Shown: piece by piece, positions 13,131-14,065 of the stretch | Layout of the letters: every line of letters begins with the position of its first letter | Numbering within the stretch: the stretch's first letter is position 1 | Assembly: GCA_945873675.1 (NCBI GenBank) | Contig: CAMCEP010000044.1 | Span: 1-14,065, forward strand | Reading direction: 5' to 3' | Source: Asaia bogorensis | GTDB taxonomy: Bacteria > Pseudomonadota > Alphaproteobacteria > Acetobacterales > Acetobacteraceae | Length of the DNA stretch: 14,065 bases | The notes under the pieces: model-generated | The model's database searches: none | The model's input: the letters and a program-made list of their open reading frames with translations, nothing else | What the model was told of the DNA's origin: nothing | Position numbers and translations under genes: made by a program

Positions 13131-14047
13131 CTGAACGCTTCAATCGCCGCCAGTACCTGCTGCGCTAGCGCGGTTTTGTCGGCCAGGTCGCGCATCAGTG
13201 TTGCCGCATGAAACACACGCGGCGTGATGCCAGTACCATCATCGCCATGTTCCATCACGTAACCATCCAGCAAATCGCCATAGCGCGCGGCAACAGCAGC
13301 GGCGCTTGGCGTGACACCAAGGGCTTCAAACATGCGCGCGGTTGGTCCTTTCACAGCCTGGCCGGCGATGATGGGCGATACCGCCACCACCGGCGCGCCA
13401 GATGCGGCGATGGCATCTCGTAAACCCGGCACGGCCAGGATGGGTTCGATGCTGATGAAGGGATTGCTTGGGCAAATCACAATGCCGCGAGGCTGCGCGC
13501 GCAGCGCTTCAAGCAATACCGGCTGCGGGCGCGCCTGTTCAACACCCGCAAATTTCACCGCGCGCGCCAAAGGTTCAGCGCGCAAACGCACAAACCAATC
13601 CTGGAAATCGAGCCAGCCCTGATCCGTGCCGATTTTTGTGCGCACGGGATCATCACTCATCGGCAGGATGCGCGGGCCAATGCCGAAGCGCTGACGGAAA
13701 TCATCCGTGATGGCGGAAAGCGAGTCACCCGCACGCAGGCGATGGCTGCGGAGCACATGCAGCGCCAGATCACGATCACCAAGGCGAAACCAATCCGCCC
13801 CACCAAGCGAAGCGAGCGCTTCCATGAAAGCCCAGCTTTCATCCGCGCGCCCCCAGCCGAGCTTGGGATTATCCAGCCCCGCCAGGGTATACAGCAACGT
13901 ATCCGTATCGGGACAGATCGTGAGCCCATAATGCTCAAAATCATCGCCGGTATTGGCGATGATCAGCAATTCCTCTGGCGGTAAAACGCGCGAAAGGCCA
14001 AGCGCGAGTTTCGCCCCGCCAATGCCGCCGGAAAGCGCGATGATCAC
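13127..14047 (-). CDS. cofD: 2-phospho-L-lactate transferase (CofD)
   Basis: This 306-aa protein, full family length, starts at GTG 14047 with AGGAGG about 10 nt upstream (14058-14063). CofD transfers the phospholactyl (or related) group from the guanylated donor to the riboflavin-derived Fo, making F420-0. Family marks: the glycine-rich SGGIGGAKLALGL near the N-terminus (6-18), IANTGDDFEHYGL (30-42), CPDTDTLLYTLAGL (45-58), LGDRDLALHVLRSHRLRAGD, ICPSNPFISIEPIL (the donor region) and SPIIAGQAVKGPTA. cofC follows by an ATGA overlap. The Fo synthase and CofE ligase genes are not in the window. A complete, uninterrupted gene. Confidence 0.95.
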   Translation of the reverse strand: MIIALSGGIGGAKLALGLSRVLPPEELLIIANTGDDFEHYGLTICPDTDTLLYTLAGLDNPKLGWGRADESWAFMEALASLGGADWFRLGDRDLALHVLRSHRLRAGDSLSAITDDFRQRFGIGPRILPMSDDPVRTKIGTDQGWLDFQDWFVRLRAEPLARAVKFAGVEQARPQPVLLEALRAQPRGIVICPSNPFISIEPILAVPGLRDAIAASGAPVVAVSPIIAGQAVKGPTARMFEALGVTPSAAAVAARYGDLLDGYVMEHGDDGTGITPRVFHAATLMRDLADKTALAQQVLAAIEAFR

Positions 14048-14065
14048 TGGAAAAGATCCTCCTGC

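Noticed and set aside
12706..13168. Plus-strand frames opposite cofC
   Set aside because: cofC is a clear family match on the other strand; the plus frames have no motif.
1..14065. CRISPR arrays, tRNA or rRNA genes
   Set aside because: I saw no regularly spaced direct repeats, no tRNA-like cloverleaf with a CCA-type end and no rRNA-like sequence.

Overview
The window looks like an accessory region of an alphaproteobacterial chromosome. The evidence is moderate GC, a Mic60/mitofilin-like protein (a family typical of Alphaproteobacteria), a cofD-cofC pair for coenzyme F420, and gene families (TPR-GT-B glycosyltransferase, DUF6524, bestrophin-like DUF4239) common in Rhodospirillales/Acetobacteraceae-type genomes. 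The taxon is an inference; no rRNA or other marker is present.

Left part (1-5170) is an insertion-sequence graveyard with a few live genes. At 1-371 is the end of an IS21-family element with the start of istA (minus strand, apparently frameshifted). A 42-codon IS5-type transposase remnant with a nonsense codon follows. Next is an intact two-gene plus-strand unit: a 58-aa peptide ending in a double-glycine leader motif plus a short Thr-rich tail, and a 364-aa TPR/GT-B glycosyltransferase-like protein. A promoter and a GC-rich intergenic hairpin can be seen. After a gene-free stretch comes an internally deleted 679-bp IS3-family element with both inverted repeats and a CTC target duplication, then a small lipoprotein gene, a serine-recombinase remnant, a plus-strand bestrophin-like (DUF4239) membrane protein, and a second, decayed IS3 remnant.

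Centre (5206-11582) is one tightly packed minus-strand operon of eight genes, read from 11582 down to 5206: a membrane-anchored mitofilin-like protein, a PstS-like periplasmic binding protein, a secreted protein of unknown family, a small helical protein, a bestrophin-like four-TM protein (DUF4239), a membrane protein with a glycine-rich C-terminal transmembrane region, a four-TM DUF6524 protein, and a beta-carbonic-anhydrase-like domain fused to a helical domain. That C-terminal domain is homologous to the small helical protein of the same operon. Four junctions are ATGA overlaps, so the products probably act together. This is the strongest candidate for an undescribed system: a predicted membrane module pairing an anion-channel-like protein with a bicarbonate-forming enzyme fold and a periplasmic binding protein. 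Its function is not known from sequence.

Right part: an AT-rich control region (about 11583-11830), a GC-rich stretch with a decayed IS3 orfA (12165-12333), then cofC and cofD (minus strand, ATGA overlap) for F420 biosynthesis, which look like the ordinary chromosomal background next to which the accessory module sits.
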